Source: Providencia zhijiangensis
Lineage (GTDB): Bacteria > Pseudomonadota > Gammaproteobacteria > Enterobacterales > Enterobacteriaceae
Length of the DNA: 64,000 nt
Reading direction: 5' to 3'
NCBI RefSeq assembly: GCF_030315915.2
Contig: NZ_CP135990.1
Coordinates: forward strand, 1,178,001 to 1,242,000
Positions 22,428 to 34,588 of the stretch are shown here, one piece after another. A program made the position numbers and the translations under genes. The notes beneath the pieces were generated by a model. The model made no database searches. It saw only the letters and a list, made by a program, of their open reading frames with translations, and had not been told where the DNA came from. The first letter of the stretch is position 1. Every line of letters begins with the position of its first letter.

Positions 22428-23048
22428 ATGAAAAAAATGATGTTGTTAGGTGCATTAGCCCTGAGTTTAAACGTAGGTCAAGTATTGGCAGATGCGAGTC
22501 AAGACCTTCAAGATCGTCTGAGTAAAGTGAATAGCTTCCAAGCGAGCTTTTCTCAGAAAGTGACTAGTCCAGAAGGTGATCTTATCCAAGAGGGCGTTGG
22601 CGACTTGTGGATTGAACGCCCTAACTTATTTAACTGGAATATGACTTCGCCGGATGAAAGTGTTCTGGTATCAGACGGTAAAAATCTGTGGTTTTACAAC
22701 CCTTTTGTTGAGCAAGTGACGGTGACAAATTTAGCCGATGCTACCCAAGATACGCCATTCCTGTTATTAACGCGCAATAACCCGAAGGATTGGAAGCAGT
22801 ATTCTATTGTCCAACAAGGCAATACGTTTGATCTGAAACCAAAACAATCTAACGGTACATTAAAAAGCTTCTCTATTACGGTTAACCCACAAGGGACGAT
22901 TGAGAAGTTTGCTGCGGTTGAACAAGACGGACAAACCAGCGCGTACCAATTAAAACAGCAGAAAAATGGCCCAGTAGATCCAAGTAAATTCAAATTTACG
23001 GTACCAAAAGGGGTCACATTGGATGACCAGCGTTCTCGCGCTCACTAA
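22428..23048 (+). CDS. lolA: LolA, periplasmic lipoprotein carrier
   Basis: A 206-residue protein with a Sec signal peptide ([21 protein letters not shown], predicted cleavage before DASQ). The mature domain is LolA-like, with SFSQKV and the FEAS-type strands of the half-barrel ([15 protein letters not shown]). It takes lipoproteins released by LolCDE and carries them across the periplasm to LolB. It lies between ftsK and rarA, only 24 nt before rarA, so the two are probably co-transcribed. Confidence 0.97.
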   Translation: MKKMMLLGALALSLNVGQVLADASQDLQDRLSKVNSFQASFSQKVTSPEGDLIQEGVGDLWIERPNLFNWNMTSPDESVLVSDGKNLWFYNPFVEQVTVTNLADATQDTPFLLLTRNNPKDWKQYSIVQQGNTFDLKPKQSNGTLKSFSITVNPQGTIEKFAAVEQDGQTSAYQLKQQKNGPVDPSKFKFTVPKGVTLDDQRSRAH

Positions 23049-23072
23049 TATCTAGGGGGTAAAGAGGGTCTC

Positions 23073-24416
23073 GTGGGTAACTTATCTCTCGATTTTTCAC
23101 AAAATGAATTCCAACCTCTGGCTGCGCGTATGCGGCCGGAAACCCTTGAACAATATATCGGTCAAACGCATTTACTTGCCGAAGGTAAGCCATTACCTCG
23201 TGCGATTAAGGCGGGTCATTTACATTCAATGATCTTGTGGGGACCTCCGGGAACGGGGAAAACTACCTTGGCTGAAATTATTGGTCACTACGCACAAGCG
23301 GATATCGAGCGTATTTCGGCGGTAACTTCGGGGATCAAAGAGATCCGCGAATCTATCGAAAAAGCGCGCCAAAATCGCAGTGCGGGGCGAAGAACCATTT
23401 TGTTTGTGGATGAAGTTCACCGCTTTAATAAAAGTCAGCAAGACGCTTTTTTACCTCATATTGAAGACGGTACCATCACTTTTATTGGTGCGACTACCGA
23501 AAATCCTTCATTCGAACTCAACTCGGCACTGCTTTCTCGCGCAAGAGTTTATCTATTAAAATCCTTGGACAGCAGCGAAATTGAAAAAGTGTTATTACAA
23601 GCGCTGGGAGATAGTGTTCGAGGATTGGGTGGGCAAAATATCGTTCTCCCAGATAGCACCCGAAAATTAATTGCCGACTTGGTTAATGGGGATGCAAGGC
23701 GTTCATTAAATCTGTTGGAAATGATGTCGGATATGGCTGAAGCGGATAGTCAAGGCCAGCGAGTTCTAACCGCAGAGTTACTCAAAGAAGTGAGTGGCGA
23801 GCGTGCGGCGCGTTTCGATAATAAAGGTGACCGTTACTATGATTTGATTTCTGCGCTGCATAAATCAGTTCGTGGTTCAGCCCCTGATGCTGCGCTTTAT
23901 TGGTATGCGCGAATTATTACTGCGGGTGGAGATCCTTTGTATGTAGCTCGTCGTTTATTAGCGATTGCCTCTGAAGATGTCGGAAATGCTGATCCTCGAG
24001 CCATGCAAGTGGCGATTTCAGCGTGGGATTGCTTTACTCGTGTAGGGCCAGCTGAAGGGGAGCGAGCGATTGCTCAAGCCATTGTTTATCTTGCGTGTGC
24101 ACCGAAAAGTAATGCCGTGTATACCGCCTATAAAGCGGCTATCAAAGATGCTCAAATGCAGCCAGATTATGATGTGCCTGAACACTTAAGAAATGCCCCT
24201 ACCAAATTAATGAAAGAGTTAGGCGTCGGTAAAGAGTATCGTTATGCTCACGACGAACCTAATGCTTACGCGGCAGGTGAAAACTATTTCCCAGAGCCGA
24301 TGAAAGCGACGCAATATTATTATCCTACCGCGCGCGGGTTAGAAGGCAAAATTGCTGAAAAACTCGACTGGTTAGCCCAACAAGATCAAATTAGCACAAC
24401 AAAACGCTATCGCTAA
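23073..24416 (+). CDS. rarA: RarA (MgsA), replication-associated recombination AAA+ ATPase
   Basis: A 447-residue clamp-loader-like AAA+ protein with Walker [11 protein letters not shown] near residue 54, Walker [11 protein letters not shown] near 110, sensor region TTENPSF, and a C-terminal tetramerisation region. It acts at stalled forks and interacts with SSB. The start codon is GTG; the resulting [11 protein letters not shown] matches the E. coli N-terminus, and the AGGGGGT sequence upstream supports it. Confidence 0.95.
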   Translation: MGNLSLDFSQNEFQPLAARMRPETLEQYIGQTHLLAEGKPLPRAIKAGHLHSMILWGPPGTGKTTLAEIIGHYAQADIERISAVTSGIKEIRESIEKARQNRSAGRRTILFVDEVHRFNKSQQDAFLPHIEDGTITFIGATTENPSFELNSALLSRARVYLLKSLDSSEIEKVLLQALGDSVRGLGGQNIVLPDSTRKLIADLVNGDARRSLNLLEMMSDMAEADSQGQRVLTAELLKEVSGERAARFDNKGDRYYDLISALHKSVRGSAPDAALYWYARIITAGGDPLYVARRLLAIASEDVGNADPRAMQVAISAWDCFTRVGPAEGERAIAQAIVYLACAPKSNAVYTAYKAAIKDAQMQPDYDVPEHLRNAPTKLMKELGVGKEYRYAHDEPNAYAAGENYFPEPMKATQYYYPTARGLEGKIAEKLDWLAQQDQISTTKRYR

Positions 24417-24503
24417 TCGGGTCAATGCGGTAAGGTTATAACGCAATAAAATAATCTAAATATAACGCCGGAGCGCGTTATATTCGCTTTCACAATTGAC
24501 TAA

Positions 24504-25814
<1,311 letters not shown>

Positions 25815-25832
25815 TTGATATATTTGACGTTG

Positions 25833-25871
25833 AAGGCTGAGCTTGGTTTTAGACTGAGCTCAGCCTTTTTT
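25833..25871 (+). terminator. serS terminator
   Basis: A perfect 11-bp stem (AAGGCTGAGCT with AGCTCAGCCTT), a 13-nt loop and a TTTTTT tail. Confidence 0.93.
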
Positions 25872-25951
25872 ATGAGCTCAACGTTATTGGCTATAATACA
25901 AATATTTGGAGCTAAATTTTCAAAGAAAAAATGGCTCCAAATCTGCCTTAC

Positions 25952-26803
25952 TTACATAATCAATGAACTGGTCTGTGACTGTTTAGACTCGGTAAAAAAG
26001 ATACTGCGGTACGTACTGTAGTAAGTTGCGTACATAATTGGCATTGAGATAAATAATCCTAAGCCGAATGGAATAATAGAAACAAACATGAGCACCATGG
26101 CAATCAGGAAGAATAAGAAACCGGGTAATAGGTTTTTCTTCACTGCCTGTAAGCTGGCGGAGATAGAGGTGCCAATTTTGAAATCATGATTCATGATAAG
26201 GGCAGGGGCAAACCACGTTAGTGCTGTGCCAAATAAGCTGGCTAATGCCATGACAATGCCTGCAAATACAAATGTTCCCGTTGATGCAAACAAGGCTGCA
26301 TCTGAAATACCATCATATTGGTCAGCTTGCATCACTAAGCTAAAAATGGCCGAGCCAGCAATCAGAAATGCAATTAACATTCCGACCATATTGGCAGCAA
26401 AGTTTATGGCGCCGATGGCAAATAGCTCACCAAATTTCTTTTGGAACCCAGAAAAAAGTAAGCCGATATCCGCTTCGCCAGTTTTGCGTTGGTTTTCACA
26501 AATCGCAATGATCCCCCCGACGAAAACGGGAGTAACAAAACTCACAAACATGCTGACAAGTGGCAGAAAAGCCATGGCAAAGATAATCAGGAAAAAGACA
26601 ATGTTGATCAGGATCCACATGCCTAATTTTTCTTTGACTAACGCCCACGCTTGGCTGATCCATTCAACGCCTTCTCCTGCTTGAACGGCGCGAGGTTCTG
26701 ACGTAAATACGAAGCTATCAATGGGCTCTTGAGGTGATGATGTTTCAGGCGCTGGCGTTACAGGTGATATGTCGTTATCGACATGATCGTGTTCATTATT
26801 CAT
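25952..26803 (-). CDS. Predicted inner-membrane protein, BPSS1780-like
   Basis: A 283-residue protein with a hydrophilic, Asp/Pro/Glu-rich N-terminal tail (about 1-45). A segment GEGVEWISQAWALVKEKLGMW then leads into about six hydrophobic segments to residue 270. The WI..AW.L....GMWI pattern and overall layout resemble the BPSS1780-type membrane protein family; this is recognition by eye. The function is unknown. It is convergent with serS and followed upstream by a long gap before pflA. No catalytic motif was seen. Confidence 0.65.
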   Translation of the reverse strand: MNNEHDHVDNDISPVTPAPETSSPQEPIDSFVFTSEPRAVQAGEGVEWISQAWALVKEKLGMWILINIVFFLIIFAMAFLPLVSMFVSFVTPVFVGGIIAICENQRKTGEADIGLLFSGFQKKFGELFAIGAINFAANMVGMLIAFLIAGSAIFSLVMQADQYDGISDAALFASTGTFVFAGIVMALASLFGTALTWFAPALIMNHDFKIGTSISASLQAVKKNLLPGFLFFLIAMVLMFVSIIPFGLGLFISMPIMYATYYSTYRSIFFTESKQSQTSSLIM

Positions 26804-26980
26804 GGTAAATGACCTATTCGTAGTGATGAATCAGCAATGTTTATTATAGTGTTATGCTGCTATTGATTTATAAATTAAATTTAACTTGAGGATTATGCCT
26901 AAAAACTCAACATTATCAAAGCAGAGTAATCTGGTTGCTAGGAAATAGGTGGGATAATGTAGAAGGGGGGGATAATAAAT

Positions 26981-27001
26981 GAGGCTCCCAAAGGAAGCCT
27001 C
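26981..27001 (-). terminator. pflA terminator
   Basis: A 6-bp stem (GAGGCT with AGCCTC), 9-nt loop, then ATTTATTAT on the minus strand, 9 nt after the pflA stop. Confidence 0.75.
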
Positions 27002-27009
27002 GTATTGAA

Positions 27010-27804
27010 TTAGTACATGACTTTTTTGCCGTAGCTTTCGAGGATGCTTTTTACTCTTTCCATCACCTCTTTTGACGGTGGTCTCACACCATCAAGTTTG
27101 TATTCTTCACCCATGGTTTCCCATTTGTGTTTACCCAGCTCATGGTAAGGGAGCAGCTCAATTTTTTCGATATTATCCATATCTTTGACAAACTCACCGA
27201 GCATATGGACTGAGTGGTCATCGTCACTCCAGCCTGGAACGACGACATAGCGGATCCAAGTCTTTTGATTGCGCTTAGCGAGGTAGCGAGCAAATTCTAA
27301 GGTGCGATGATTGGAAACGCCAACGAGTTTTTGGTGGATCTCATCATCAAGCTGTTTTAAGTCAAGCATGACAAGATCAGTGACTTCCATCAGCTCATCA
27401 ATGACTGGATCATAGCGACGAACAAACCCGTTAGTGTCTAAACAGGTATGGATGTTTTCTTTCTTACAAGCGCGGAACCAATCACGAACAAAATCAGCCT
27501 GTAAAATAGCTTCACCGCCGGATGCGGTTACGCCACCGCCCGTTGCATTCATAAAGTGGCGATAAGTGACGGCTTCTTTCATTAGCTCATCAACGGTGAC
27601 CATGTTACCGGTATGGGTATCCCACGTATCACGGTTATGGCAATACAGGCAGCGCATTAGGCAGCCTTGGAAGAAGACAATAAAGCGGATCCCTGGTCCA
27701 TCGACGGTACCACAGGATTCGAAGGAGTGAATTCGTCCAAACATCGCAGGTGGCGAAGTGGTTGAAATTTCAGTCGTTGGAATAGTCTTTTGCGTTGTTG
27801 ACAT
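27010..27804 (-). CDS. pflA: Pyruvate formate-lyase 1-activating enzyme
   Basis: A 264-residue radical-SAM enzyme with the CLMRCLYC (CxxxCxxC) iron-sulfur motif near residues 48-55 and the GG.(T)ASGGE motif near 95. It generates the glycyl radical on PflB. It is about 18 residues longer than the E. coli enzyme; the extra N-terminal residues are Thr/Ser-rich ([18 protein letters not shown]), and no closer start with a good ribosome-binding site is obvious other than the internal Met before FGRIHS. It follows pflB after a hairpin, as in E. coli. Confidence 0.96.
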   Translation of the reverse strand: MSTTQKTIPTTEISTTSPPAMFGRIHSFESCGTVDGPGIRFIVFFQGCLMRCLYCHNRDTWDTHTGNMVTVDELMKEAVTYRHFMNATGGGVTASGGEAILQADFVRDWFRACKKENIHTCLDTNGFVRRYDPVIDELMEVTDLVMLDLKQLDDEIHQKLVGVSNHRTLEFARYLAKRNQKTWIRYVVVPGWSDDDHSVHMLGEFVKDMDNIEKIELLPYHELGKHKWETMGEEYKLDGVRPPSKEVMERVKSILESYGKKVMY

Positions 27805-27857
27805 AGCAGGAACTCACAGAATGTAGAATTATAATTTGTTATCTTTGACTAAGATAG

Positions 27858-27882
27858 AAAGGCCCCAATGGGAGGGGCCTTT
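27858..27882 (-). terminator. Hairpin between pflB and pflA
   Basis: A perfect 9-bp stem (AAAGGCCCC with GGGGCCTTT), 7-nt loop. On the minus strand it is followed by CTATCTT, a modest U tract. It probably reduces expression of pflA relative to the abundant pflB. Confidence 0.75.
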
Positions 27883-27916
27883 TATTTATTTTACGTTATA
27901 GAATCTTAGCAAAGTC

Positions 27917-30199
27917 TTACAGAGTACTGGTGAAAGTACGAGTAATAACGTCTTGCTGCTGTTCTTTAGTCAGAGAGTTAAAGCGCACTGCATATCCTGA
28001 TACACGGATAGTCAGCTGTGGATATTTCTCTGGGTTTTCCATTGCGTCTAACAGCATTTCGCGGTTCATAACGTTCACGTTTAAGTGCTGGCCACCTTCG
28101 ATAGAGGATTCATGGTGGAAGTAACCATCCATCAGACCCGCTAAGTTAGTTTTACGCACTTCGTCGTCTTTACCTAATGCATTTGGAACGATAGAGAAGG
28201 TATAAGAAATACCATCTTTCGCGTAAGCAAACGGCAGTTTAGCCACTGAAGTCAGTGATGCAACCGCACCTTTTTGGTCACGACCGTGCATTGGGTTAGC
28301 ACCTGGTCCGAATGGTGCACCAGCACGACGACCATCTGGGGTGTTACCTGTTTTCTTACCATACACAACGTTAGAAGTGATGGTCAGAACTGACTGAGTT
28401 GGTACCGCGTTACGGTAAGTAGGCAGTTTCTGGATTTTCTTCATGAAACGTTCTACTAAGTCACAAGCGATGTCATCAACACGTGGGTCGTTGTTACCGA
28501 ATTGTGGGTATTCACCTTCGATTTCGAAGTCGATAGCAATACCATCTTCGTCACGAATTGGTTTAACTTTGGCGTATTTGATTGCAGACAGTGAGTCAGC
28601 TGCAACAGACAGACCTGCAATACCACATGCCATTGTACGGTAAACATCACGGTCATGAAGTGCCATCAGTGCTGCTTCATAGCTGTATTTATCGTGCATG
28701 AAGTGGATGCAGTTCAGCGCAGTGACATACTGAGTTGCTAACCAATCCATGAAGTGGTCCATTTTGTCCATCACGGTATCGAAATCAAGAACTTCGTCCA
28801 TGATTGGAGCATGTTTAGGGCCGACTTGCATTTTCAGTTTTTCGTCCACACCACCGTTGATGGTGTACAGCATAGTTTTCGCTAAGTTTGCACGAGCACC
28901 GAAGAACTGCATTTGTTTACCAACAATCATTGGGCTCACGCAACATGCGATTGCGTAGTCATCATTGTTGAAGTCAGGGCGCATTAAGTCATCGTTTTCA
29001 TACTGTACAGATGAAGTATCGATAGACACTTTTGCTGCGAACTTTTTGAAGTTCATTGGCAGTTTTTCTGACCACAGGATAGTCATGTTAGGCTCTGGAG
29101 ATGGGCCCATGGTATACAGTGTGTTCAGGAAACGGAAGGTGTTTTTAGTCACCATAGTACGGCCATCAAGACCCATACCAGCCAGTGATTCTGTTGCCCA
29201 GATTGGGTCACCAGAGAACAGCTCATCGTATTCAGGAGTACGTAAGAAACGAACCATACGTAGTTTCATGACTAAGTGGTCAATCAGTTCTTGCGCTTGT
29301 TCTTCTGTGATTTTACCTGCTTCTAAGTCACGTTGGATGTACACGTCTAAGAACGTAGATACACGACCAAATGACATTGCTGCACCGTTTTGAGATTTAA
29401 CAGCGGCTAAGTAACCGAAGTAAGTCCATTGAACTGCTTCTTGTGCGTTAGTTGCAGGACCAGAGATGTCGTAGCCATATTTAGCAGCCATCTCTTTGAT
29501 TTGACCCAGTGCACGGTGCTGTTCAGCAATTTCTTCGCGCAGTTGAATAGTCATTTGCAGGTCTTCACCTTTCTCTAATCTTTCTTGCAGAGAGGTGAAT
29601 TGGTTGAACTTGTCTTTCATCAGGAAATCAATACCGTACAGCGCAACGCGACGGTAGTCACCGATGATACGACCACGACCATAAGCATCTGGTAAACCAG
29701 TTAAGATACCTGATTTACGGCATTTTAAGATGTCTGGAGTATAAACATCGAAAACACCTTGGTTATGGGTTTTACGATAGTCAGTGAAGATTTTTTTCAG
29801 GCTAGGATCTAAAGTACGATCGTAAGCTTTACATGAACCTTCAACCATTTTGATACCACCGAACGGGATAAGACCACGTTTCAGAGGTGCGTCAGTTTGT
29901 AAACCAACGACAGTTTCTAAGTCTTTGCTAATGTAACCAGCATCATGGGAAGTGATTGTTGAAGCAACGTCTGTATCAAAATCAACTGGCGCGTGAGTGC
30001 GGTTTTCGATTTTGATCCCTTCCATGACTTTTTCCCACAGCTTATCAGTCGCTGGAGTAGAGCCTGCTAAGAAAGATTCATCACCTTCATACGGAGTATA
30101 GTTTTTCTGAATAAAGTCACGGACGTTGACGTTATTCTGCCAGTCACCTTGGCTAAAACCTTGCCATGCTAAAGCGAATTTTTCATTTAATTCGGACAT
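27917..30199 (-). CDS. pflB: Formate C-acetyltransferase (pyruvate formate-lyase)
   Basis: A 760-residue glycyl-radical enzyme that converts pyruvate and CoA to acetyl-CoA and formate during anaerobic growth. The active-site Cys pair lies in IACCVSPM (about 417-418) and the radical glycine is in [12 protein letters not shown] near the C-terminus. The ATG at 30199 ([15 protein letters not shown]) gives the family length; an in-frame start 21 nt upstream would add MLKGKSI, which includes the ribosome-binding region. It lies 88 nt after focA in the same transcription unit. Confidence 0.98.
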   Translation of the reverse strand: MSELNEKFALAWQGFSQGDWQNNVNVRDFIQKNYTPYEGDESFLAGSTPATDKLWEKVMEGIKIENRTHAPVDFDTDVASTITSHDAGYISKDLETVVGLQTDAPLKRGLIPFGGIKMVEGSCKAYDRTLDPSLKKIFTDYRKTHNQGVFDVYTPDILKCRKSGILTGLPDAYGRGRIIGDYRRVALYGIDFLMKDKFNQFTSLQERLEKGEDLQMTIQLREEIAEQHRALGQIKEMAAKYGYDISGPATNAQEAVQWTYFGYLAAVKSQNGAAMSFGRVSTFLDVYIQRDLEAGKITEEQAQELIDHLVMKLRMVRFLRTPEYDELFSGDPIWATESLAGMGLDGRTMVTKNTFRFLNTLYTMGPSPEPNMTILWSEKLPMNFKKFAAKVSIDTSSVQYENDDLMRPDFNNDDYAIACCVSPMIVGKQMQFFGARANLAKTMLYTINGGVDEKLKMQVGPKHAPIMDEVLDFDTVMDKMDHFMDWLATQYVTALNCIHFMHDKYSYEAALMALHDRDVYRTMACGIAGLSVAADSLSAIKYAKVKPIRDEDGIAIDFEIEGEYPQFGNNDPRVDDIACDLVERFMKKIQKLPTYRNAVPTQSVLTITSNVVYGKKTGNTPDGRRAGAPFGPGANPMHGRDQKGAVASLTSVAKLPFAYAKDGISYTFSIVPNALGKDDEVRKTNLAGLMDGYFHHESSIEGGQHLNVNVMNREMLLDAMENPEKYPQLTIRVSGYAVRFNSLTKEQQQDVITRTFTSTL

Positions 30200-30287
30200 G
30201 ATACTTTTACCTTTTAACAATGGATCTTTGAGGGATCTTAATAAATCTTTGTGTACTTGTAATAACGATCGTATTAGCCAATTTCGA

Positions 30288-31145
30288 TTAATGTTTTTCG
30301 CTATTACGTAGATGCATTAACCAGTAAATCAGGCCGACTAACACCGCGCCGCCAATAATATTTCCGATAGTTACTGGTATTAAATTTTCGGTAATAAAGT
30401 TTCCAACGGTTAAGTTAGAAAATTGTTCTGGTGCCATGTTGATATTTGACCAAAATTCAACAGGGGCAAATTCTTTAATCATGATAGCGAGAGGGATCAT
30501 AAACATATTTGCAATACTATGCTCAAAGCCACTTGCGACAAACATTGCGATTGGTAGAACTAATACTACCAGTTTGTCAGTTAGGCTACGACCGGCATAG
30601 CTCATCCAAACTGCTAAACAAACCATTAAGTTAGCTAAAATACCTAAAAAAACGGCTTCAACAAAAGTATGGTGTAATTTGTAGTTAGCTGTTTGGAGAA
30701 CGTTTAATCCCCACTGTCCATTCGCCGCAGCATATTGGCCTGCAAACCAAATAATAGCGACAAAAAACAGTGCGCCAATTAAGTTGCCAATATAAACGTT
30801 GAACCAATTGAGGAACATTTTTCCCCAAGTAATTTTGCCTGTTGCTTTAGATACGATGGTCAGAACAGTGGATGTAAATAAATCAGCACCGCATACAACA
30901 ACTAACATGAGTCCAAGGGAGAAGCAGATACCGCCAATCAGTTTAGTAAAGCCGTAAGGAGCACTTGCTGCGCCTGTTGTTGCAGTAATATAGAAAACGA
31001 AAGCGATAGAGATAAAGATACCAGCAGTGAATGCTGACAAGTAGGTAATAGCTGGGTGTTTGTTCGTTTTATAAACACCTACATCATCAGCAACTTGTGC
31101 CATGACAGCAGGGGATAATAAATTAAAAGGGTTGTCAGCTTTCAT
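30288..31145 (-). CDS. focA: FocA, formate channel
   Basis: A 285-residue formate/nitrite-transporter family protein with six membrane segments, of the same length as E. coli FocA. The N-terminal [26 protein letters not shown] helix, which interacts with PflB, is conserved. It works as a pentameric channel for formate export and re-import. It is first gene of focA-pflB and has an FNR box 72-85 nt upstream. Confidence 0.97.
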   Translation of the reverse strand: MKADNPFNLLSPAVMAQVADDVGVYKTNKHPAITYLSAFTAGIFISIAFVFYITATTGAASAPYGFTKLIGGICFSLGLMLVVVCGADLFTSTVLTIVSKATGKITWGKMFLNWFNVYIGNLIGALFFVAIIWFAGQYAAANGQWGLNVLQTANYKLHHTFVEAVFLGILANLMVCLAVWMSYAGRSLTDKLVVLVLPIAMFVASGFEHSIANMFMIPLAIMIKEFAPVEFWSNINMAPEQFSNLTVGNFITENLIPVTIGNIIGGAVLVGLIYWLMHLRNSEKH

Positions 31146-31216
31146 ACTAACACTCTCTTACAAAGTTGATTAATTATAGCACGCAATTATAGTAACAAAC
31201 GGGTGTGACGATAAAT

Positions 31217-31230
31217 TTGATGTGGATCAT
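31217..31230 (-). promoter_or_regulatory. FNR box upstream of focA-pflB
   Basis: TTGAT-GTGG-ATCAT matches the FNR consensus TTGAT-N4-ATCAA in 9 of 10 positions. FNR activation of focA-pflB under anaerobiosis is established in E. coli. Confidence 0.75.
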
Positions 31231-31440
31231 GAAGTGTTGAGAGAACGGGGTGAAAACAGCGCAAAAAACGTCAAAACTAAACATAACCATTTGATTTTAA
31301 TGTAAAAAATATTTTTTAAATTTTATAAAAAAATTTTATAAAACGACTCAAAACGGTCTCGATAAGTAAAATGTTACAGATGATTGTTAATGAATCTCGA
31401 TAATTATTATGTGATTGAAATTAAATATTGCTTAAGTAAA

Positions 31441-31464
31441 GATAAAAGCCCAGAGGCTTTTATC
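31441..31464 (-). terminator. ycaO terminator
   Basis: A perfect 10-bp stem (GATAAAAGCC with GGCTTTTATC) with a 4-nt loop, 55 nt after the ycaO stop. A second, imperfect hairpin lies closer to the stop (about 31480-31515). Confidence 0.7.
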
Positions 31465-31519
31465 TCAAATCACCTTAAACCCCCACCAAACCTATGGATT
31501 TAGTGGAGGGCTTTCTTAA

Positions 31520-33274
31520 TTAAGCATTAGCACGCTTAGCTTTTTGCAGCTTTTCGTAAGCTGCTAAAAGCCCTTGATGAGCTGGTAATGCTTTGAGCTC
31601 TTCATCAATTGACCATAATCCGTAGAAGCTTGATTCGCCAGCAATTGCTGCCGACGCTGCATCTACTGCCTCTTGCCCATACATACGAACAAATGCTTGA
31701 TAATACTGAGCAGGCTCTCTCTCTTCTTCTTGAGAAAGCAGCAGCAGAGTGTGCAAGCAGCGGTAGTAGTTAGCGCGTTCTGGCGTGAAGACAGAACTGT
31801 TGAAGTCTTGTGTCCATTCAACCCAAGCCAGTGCTTGTTCAAGATCGCCACCCGCTAAGGCTAACATTGATTTCAATTCGCCAATGCGCAGGTTGCTCCA
31901 GCCGTTATCTTTACCAACAGCCAAACCTAACAGCTCGCGCACACGGGTAAAGTCATCTAATCCGTCGTCATCTAACTGTTCAATGAGAGCAAGATAATCT
32001 TCTTTTTCCCACTGACTATCAGGGAGGGACATAATGGTATCGCGCAGGTAAGCGCCCATCGCATTGTTGGCAATATGCAAATCTTCCACAGGATAGATAT
32101 CTGACATACCTGGCACTAAGATACGGCAGGCATACACACCTAAATGGCTGTAATCTGCGATATAGACTTCTGCGTCAAGTTTGTTGAAGATTGCCATTAA
32201 CGTTGCAAATTCTTCTGTCGTGGTGCCTTTAAAGCTCCAATCCGCAAATGGATAATCCGCATCGTCTTTAAACATATCCCAGCTGATTAAACCGCTCGAA
32301 TCGATAAAGTGGGTTTCTAAGTTTGTGTGCTCACCGACTTCTTCATCGTCAAAAGTTGGGGCGTTAAACACGTCCAAATCTTTCAGTCCACGACCTTGCA
32401 GTAATTCAGTGACTGTACGCTCTAAGGCAACACCAAAATCAGGGTGCGCGCCGAAAGAAGCAAAACACGTTCCGTTCTGTGGGTTAAACAGCACAACACA
32501 GATAACTGGGAATTGACCACCCAAAGAGGCGTCGTAACAGAAGATAGGGAAGCCTTCGTTTTCCAGTGTTTCAATCGCGGCGACTACACCAGGATAGCGA
32601 GCCATCACATTGGCAGGGATCGTTGGTAAACTAATGCTTTCGGCAATAATTTTGTTTTTTACAAAGCGTTCGAATACTTCGGATAATCCTTGCACACGGG
32701 CTTCGTTTGCCGTGTTTCCGGCTGACATCCCATTAGACACATATAAGTTACCGACGATATTCATTGGAATATAGACGGTGCTGTTATCAGATTGACGTGT
32801 AAATGGCAGGGCACAAATACCGCGCTCTTCATTACCTGATTGCAGGTCAATCAGTTGGCTACCTGCGAGTGCATTGTCGGGATCATAAAAAGCAATCAAA
32901 CGCTCATCCAGCAAACCGGCTGGCAGGCTATCATCTTCAGTTAACGGGAACCATTTCTCATTAGGATAATGAACGAAATCTCCTTCAGCGATGGATTTAC
33001 CTAAATAGAAATCCGCGAAGAAATAGTTGGTGGATAAACGTTCAAAATATTCACCGAGAGCAGAGGCTAAAGCCGCTTTTTTACTTGCGCCTTTACCGTT
33101 GGTAAAGCACAACGGACACTCTTTGTCACGAATATGAACGGACCAAACATTTGGAACCGGATTCAGCCAAGAGGCTTCTTCGATATCGAATCCTAAATTT
33201 TTCAGTTTGGTTTGGAATGCATCAATGGAGTCTTCGAGTGCGGCATCTTTGCCGGGAATAAATGTTTGGCTCAT
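31520..33274 (-). CDS. ycaO: YcaO, accessory factor for ribosomal protein S12 methylthiolation
   Basis: A 584-residue protein with the ATP-binding YcaO domain in its first 400 residues (GKGASKKAALASALGEYFERL and NGMSAGNTANEARVQGLSEVFERFV are typical nucleotide/metal-binding segments). The C-terminal half has an extra TPR-like region. In E. coli YcaO is implicated with RimO in beta-methylthiolation of S12 Asp88; the family catalyses ATP-dependent backbone cyclodehydration elsewhere. It is upstream of focA as in E. coli. It is not part of a RiPP cluster: no precursor or dehydrogenase gene is nearby. Confidence 0.94.
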   Translation of the reverse strand: MSQTFIPGKDAALEDSIDAFQTKLKNLGFDIEEASWLNPVPNVWSVHIRDKECPLCFTNGKGASKKAALASALGEYFERLSTNYFFADFYLGKSIAEGDFVHYPNEKWFPLTEDDSLPAGLLDERLIAFYDPDNALAGSQLIDLQSGNEERGICALPFTRQSDNSTVYIPMNIVGNLYVSNGMSAGNTANEARVQGLSEVFERFVKNKIIAESISLPTIPANVMARYPGVVAAIETLENEGFPIFCYDASLGGQFPVICVVLFNPQNGTCFASFGAHPDFGVALERTVTELLQGRGLKDLDVFNAPTFDDEEVGEHTNLETHFIDSSGLISWDMFKDDADYPFADWSFKGTTTEEFATLMAIFNKLDAEVYIADYSHLGVYACRILVPGMSDIYPVEDLHIANNAMGAYLRDTIMSLPDSQWEKEDYLALIEQLDDDGLDDFTRVRELLGLAVGKDNGWSNLRIGELKSMLALAGGDLEQALAWVEWTQDFNSSVFTPERANYYRCLHTLLLLSQEEEREPAQYYQAFVRMYGQEAVDAASAAIAGESSFYGLWSIDEELKALPAHQGLLAAYEKLQKAKRANA

Positions 33275-33336
33275 TGTCAGTCACTTGTAAATGGCTTGTT
33301 TCAGATAGTGGCTATGATACGGGCTTTTTGCTTGGT

Positions 33337-33371
33337 GCTCACGCTTTTTATGTTGAGCTCACGCTTTTTAT
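33337..33371. repeat. 15-bp direct repeat upstream of ycaO
   Basis: GCTCACGCTTTTTAT occurs twice (33337-33351 and 33357-33371), exactly 20 bp apart, about 63-97 nt upstream of the ycaO start. The spacing of about two helical turns would suit tandem binding of a regulator; it may also be a simple duplication. Confidence 0.6.
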
Positions 33372-33509
33372 TCAAGACAGAAAAATAGCGAAAAATTAAA
33401 ATTTACTAAAATGACAGAGTCGATCACAAAACTCTCAGATTAAATCCACATAATAACGTGAGTTTATTTTTAATATTATGCTCGTTAATTTTAGTTAAAG
33501 GAAAATAGG

Positions 33510-34553
33510 ATGAAAAACCGAAATAAAGCGCTGTTAGCCACACTGGTTTCACTGTTTGCCGCATCCGCATTCGCACAACCGAATATTACGGTGTTGGCAA
33601 CGGGAGGAACCATTGCGGGGGGTGGAGAATCAGCAACAGGTTCAAGCTACCAAGCAGGGAAGGTAGGAATTGATTCTTTACTTAATGCGGTACCAGAGAC
33701 TAAAAAAATTGCTAACCTGAGTGGTGAGCAGTTGGTGAATATCGGTTCTCAAGATATGAATGACCAAGTTTGGTTAACTCTCGCCAAAAAAATCAATCAA
33801 GATTGTAATAAAACCGATGGTTTTGTGATCACTCATGGTACTGACACCATGGAGGAAACAGCCTTTTTCCTTGATTTAACCACTGCCTGCAAAAAACCAA
33901 TTGTGATGGTGGGGGCAATGCGTCCTTCCACGGCTTTGGGCGCTGATGGACCATTGAACTTATATAATGCCGTTGTATTAGCATCTGATAAATCTGCAGG
34001 AGAGCGTGGCGTGCTGATGGCGATGAATGACAAAGTGATCCAAGGTCGCAATGTTATGAAAATGAGCACAACAGAAGTTCAAGCCTTTGATGCCGTGAAT
34101 GCGGGGGCAGAAGGTTATATTCATGATGGTAAAGTGACTTACTATAAAGCACCGGAGCCTCGTGGTGATAAACCTGTTTTTGATGTCAGTAAGTTAGATA
34201 AATTACCAGAAGTGGGTATTGTCTATAACTATGCGAATGCATCTTCAGCACCAGTGAAAGCACTGCGCGAAGAAGGCGTTAAAGGTATTGTGAGTGCCGG
34301 TGTTGGTAACGGGAATATGTATAAAACTATTTTTGATGCATTAGCTAATGCAGCGAAAGAGGATGTTGTCGTGGTGCGTTCCAGCCGCGTACCGACAGGC
34401 TATACAACGCGAAACGCGGAAGTGAATGATAATGAATATGGGTTTGTAGCATCTGAAAGATTGAACCCACAAAAATCTCGTGTATTACTGCAATTAGCAT
34501 TAACACAAACGAAAGACCCGAAAAAAATCCAAGAGATGTTTGAACAATATTAA
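33510..34553 (+). CDS. ansB: Type II L-asparaginase (periplasmic)
   Basis: A 347-residue enzyme with a Sec signal peptide (MKNRNKALLATLVSLFAASAFA, cleavage before QPNI). Both asparaginase active-site Thr motifs are present: VLATGGTIAGGG just after the signal, and ITHGTDTMEET near 110. It hydrolyses periplasmic asparagine to aspartate and ammonia and is a homotetramer. The length and export signal distinguish it from cytoplasmic AnsA. In E. coli ansB is anaerobically induced by FNR and CRP; I saw no clear site for either upstream. Confidence 0.96.
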   Translation: MKNRNKALLATLVSLFAASAFAQPNITVLATGGTIAGGGESATGSSYQAGKVGIDSLLNAVPETKKIANLSGEQLVNIGSQDMNDQVWLTLAKKINQDCNKTDGFVITHGTDTMEETAFFLDLTTACKKPIVMVGAMRPSTALGADGPLNLYNAVVLASDKSAGERGVLMAMNDKVIQGRNVMKMSTTEVQAFDAVNAGAEGYIHDGKVTYYKAPEPRGDKPVFDVSKLDKLPEVGIVYNYANASSAPVKALREEGVKGIVSAGVGNGNMYKTIFDALANAAKEDVVVVRSSRVPTGYTTRNAEVNDNEYGFVASERLNPQKSRVLLQLALTQTKDPKKIQEMFEQY

Positions 34554-34564
34554 TATTTAATAAT

Positions 34565-34588
34565 AGGCGGCAGAAATGTCGCCTTTAT
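34565..34588 (+). terminator. ansB terminator
   Basis: A 7-bp stem with one G-U pair (AGGCGGC with GTCGCCT), 6-nt loop, then TTATT, 12 nt after the stop codon. Confidence 0.7.

Larger units (their letters stand above)
31146..31519. other. Regulatory region upstream of focA and 3' flank of ycaO
   Basis: A 374-nt, very AT-rich gap. It contains an FNR box (31217-31230) on the focA side and a hairpin terminator for ycaO (31441-31464). No gene was seen. Confidence 0.6.

Noticed and set aside
26193..26684. 163-codon open frame on the plus strand
   Set aside because: It lies wholly antisense to the predicted membrane protein at 25952-26803, whose coding features are stronger; no ribosome-binding site or recognisable domain.
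28965..29393. 142-codon open frame on the plus strand
   Set aside because: Antisense to pflB, for the same reason as the rpsA case.
31520..33274. ycaO as part of a RiPP (azole peptide) cluster
   Set aside because: No precursor peptide, dehydrogenase or exporter gene is adjacent, and the gene fits the conserved ycaO-focA housekeeping order.
33411..33435. CRP-like TGACA...TCACA upstream of ansB
   Set aside because: The half-sites are 7 nt apart instead of 6 and the left half is poor.
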